A stretch of DNA of 64,000 bases, taken from NCBI GenBank assembly GCA_020851235.1, contig JADZDD010000011.1, positions 1-64,000 on the forward strand, read 5' to 3'. The notes below the pieces were generated by a model that saw nothing but the letters and a program-made list of their open reading frames with translations, did not search any database and was not told the DNA's origin. Every line of letters starts with the position of its first letter. The stretch's first letter is position 1. Shown piece after piece: positions 63,843 through 64,000 of this stretch. The translations under genes and the position numbers were made by a program. The DNA is from Burkholderiales bacterium (lineage in GTDB: Bacteria; Pseudomonadota; Gammaproteobacteria; Burkholderiales; Casimicrobiaceae).

Positions 63843-64000
63843 GGCGTCACTCTACCTTGAACGAGGCGGGACGCGACGAAGCCTTGCGCGACGCTGCGCG
63901 CCGTGGTGTCGGCGGCGTGGACGTCGTCGAGCGCCGCCACCGCGGCGACGGGAACATGCGCGAGGACGTGCGCGCAGGTCGTCACGATGTCGGTAAAGCG
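63839..64000 (-). CDS. dxr: 1-deoxy-D-xylulose 5-phosphate reductoisomerase, C-terminal end (5' outside window)
   Basis: The last 53 codons of a gene running in from the right. They read FTDIVTTCAHVLAHVPVAA and then a DDVHAADTTARSVAQGFV segment, matching the C-terminal helical domain of Dxr. That domain usually ends with a Glu/Asp-rich helix followed by ARxxA. The gene's position just before rseP, as in other proteobacteria, supports the call. Its stop overlaps the rseP start. Confidence 0.82.
   Translation of the reverse strand, partial: RFTDIVTTCAHVLAHVPVAAVAALDDVHAADTTARSVAQGFVASRLVQGRVTP

Overview
The window is a GC-rich bacterial chromosome segment. Gene content and order point to a betaproteobacterium, probably Burkholderiales or a neighbouring order. 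The reasons are a canonical dxr-rseP-bamA-skp-lpxD-fabZ-lpxA-lpxB-rnhB block, a lexA-imuA-imuB damage cassette with dnaE2, an ftrABCD-type iron uptake operon, and a DUF5648-type secreted protein. I cannot name the genus.

Layout. 0-2.7 kb: 3' end of a LexA-type repressor followed by imuA and imuB. 2.7-8.2 kb: formaldehyde detoxification (frmA, frmB) and a fused indolepyruvate:ferredoxin oxidoreductase. 8.3-12.1 kb: a formylglycine-generating-type enzyme with no sulfatase in view, a sulfite-oxidase-fold oxidoreductase paired with a cytochrome b, and an SrkA-like kinase. 12.1-15.4 kb: ftrABCD with a Fur-like palindrome; ftrA carries a one-base frameshift. 15.4-18.7 kb: dnaE2 behind its own 24-bp palindrome, about 13 kb from imuAB. 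18.8-24.5 kb: aminotransferase, MgtC, aspartic-protease/PDZ protein, PagP-like barrel, XdhC-like protein. 24.7-33.6 kb: glycosyltransferase-like membrane protein, coxG, a secreted caspase-like protein, coxE, coxD and a flavin monooxygenase.

33.7-42.9 kb is a chromosomal integron. Seven clear attC sites and about three decayed ones separate short genes that are all on the minus strand and visibly richer in A+T than their surroundings. To the right lie an attI-like site and a plus-strand integron integrase with two internal deletions, so the array looks frozen. From attI outward the cassettes carry DUF262 + HEPN, an SRPBCC protein, RelBE, HicAB, an unknown DPDTGL protein, a GNAT acetyltransferase, a LysE exporter, and an AraC-GyrI regulator. 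Beyond these come a glyoxalase with an HNH remnant, an SDR and a second glyoxalase. The DUF262-HEPN pair in the attI-proximal position is the best candidate for an uncharacterised defence or toxin-antitoxin unit.

43.1-49.8 kb: a LysR/glutathione-transferase pair with a 9+9 bp operator-like palindrome, a LigB-type dioxygenase, and a phospho-signalling island (FHA protein, PP2C phosphatase, Ser/Thr kinase with PEGA domain, lipoprotein). 49.8-53.5 kb: coxSLM-type molybdenum hydroxylase of the form II (AYRGAGR) class; its accessory genes coxD, coxE and coxG lie on the far side of the integron. 53.7-55.5 kb: an inositol-monophosphatase-family enzyme and a serine/threonine dehydratase-family enzyme. 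55.5-64 kb: the lipid A/outer-membrane biogenesis operon, leaving the window inside dxr. I saw no tRNA, rRNA, CRISPR array or complete insertion sequence.
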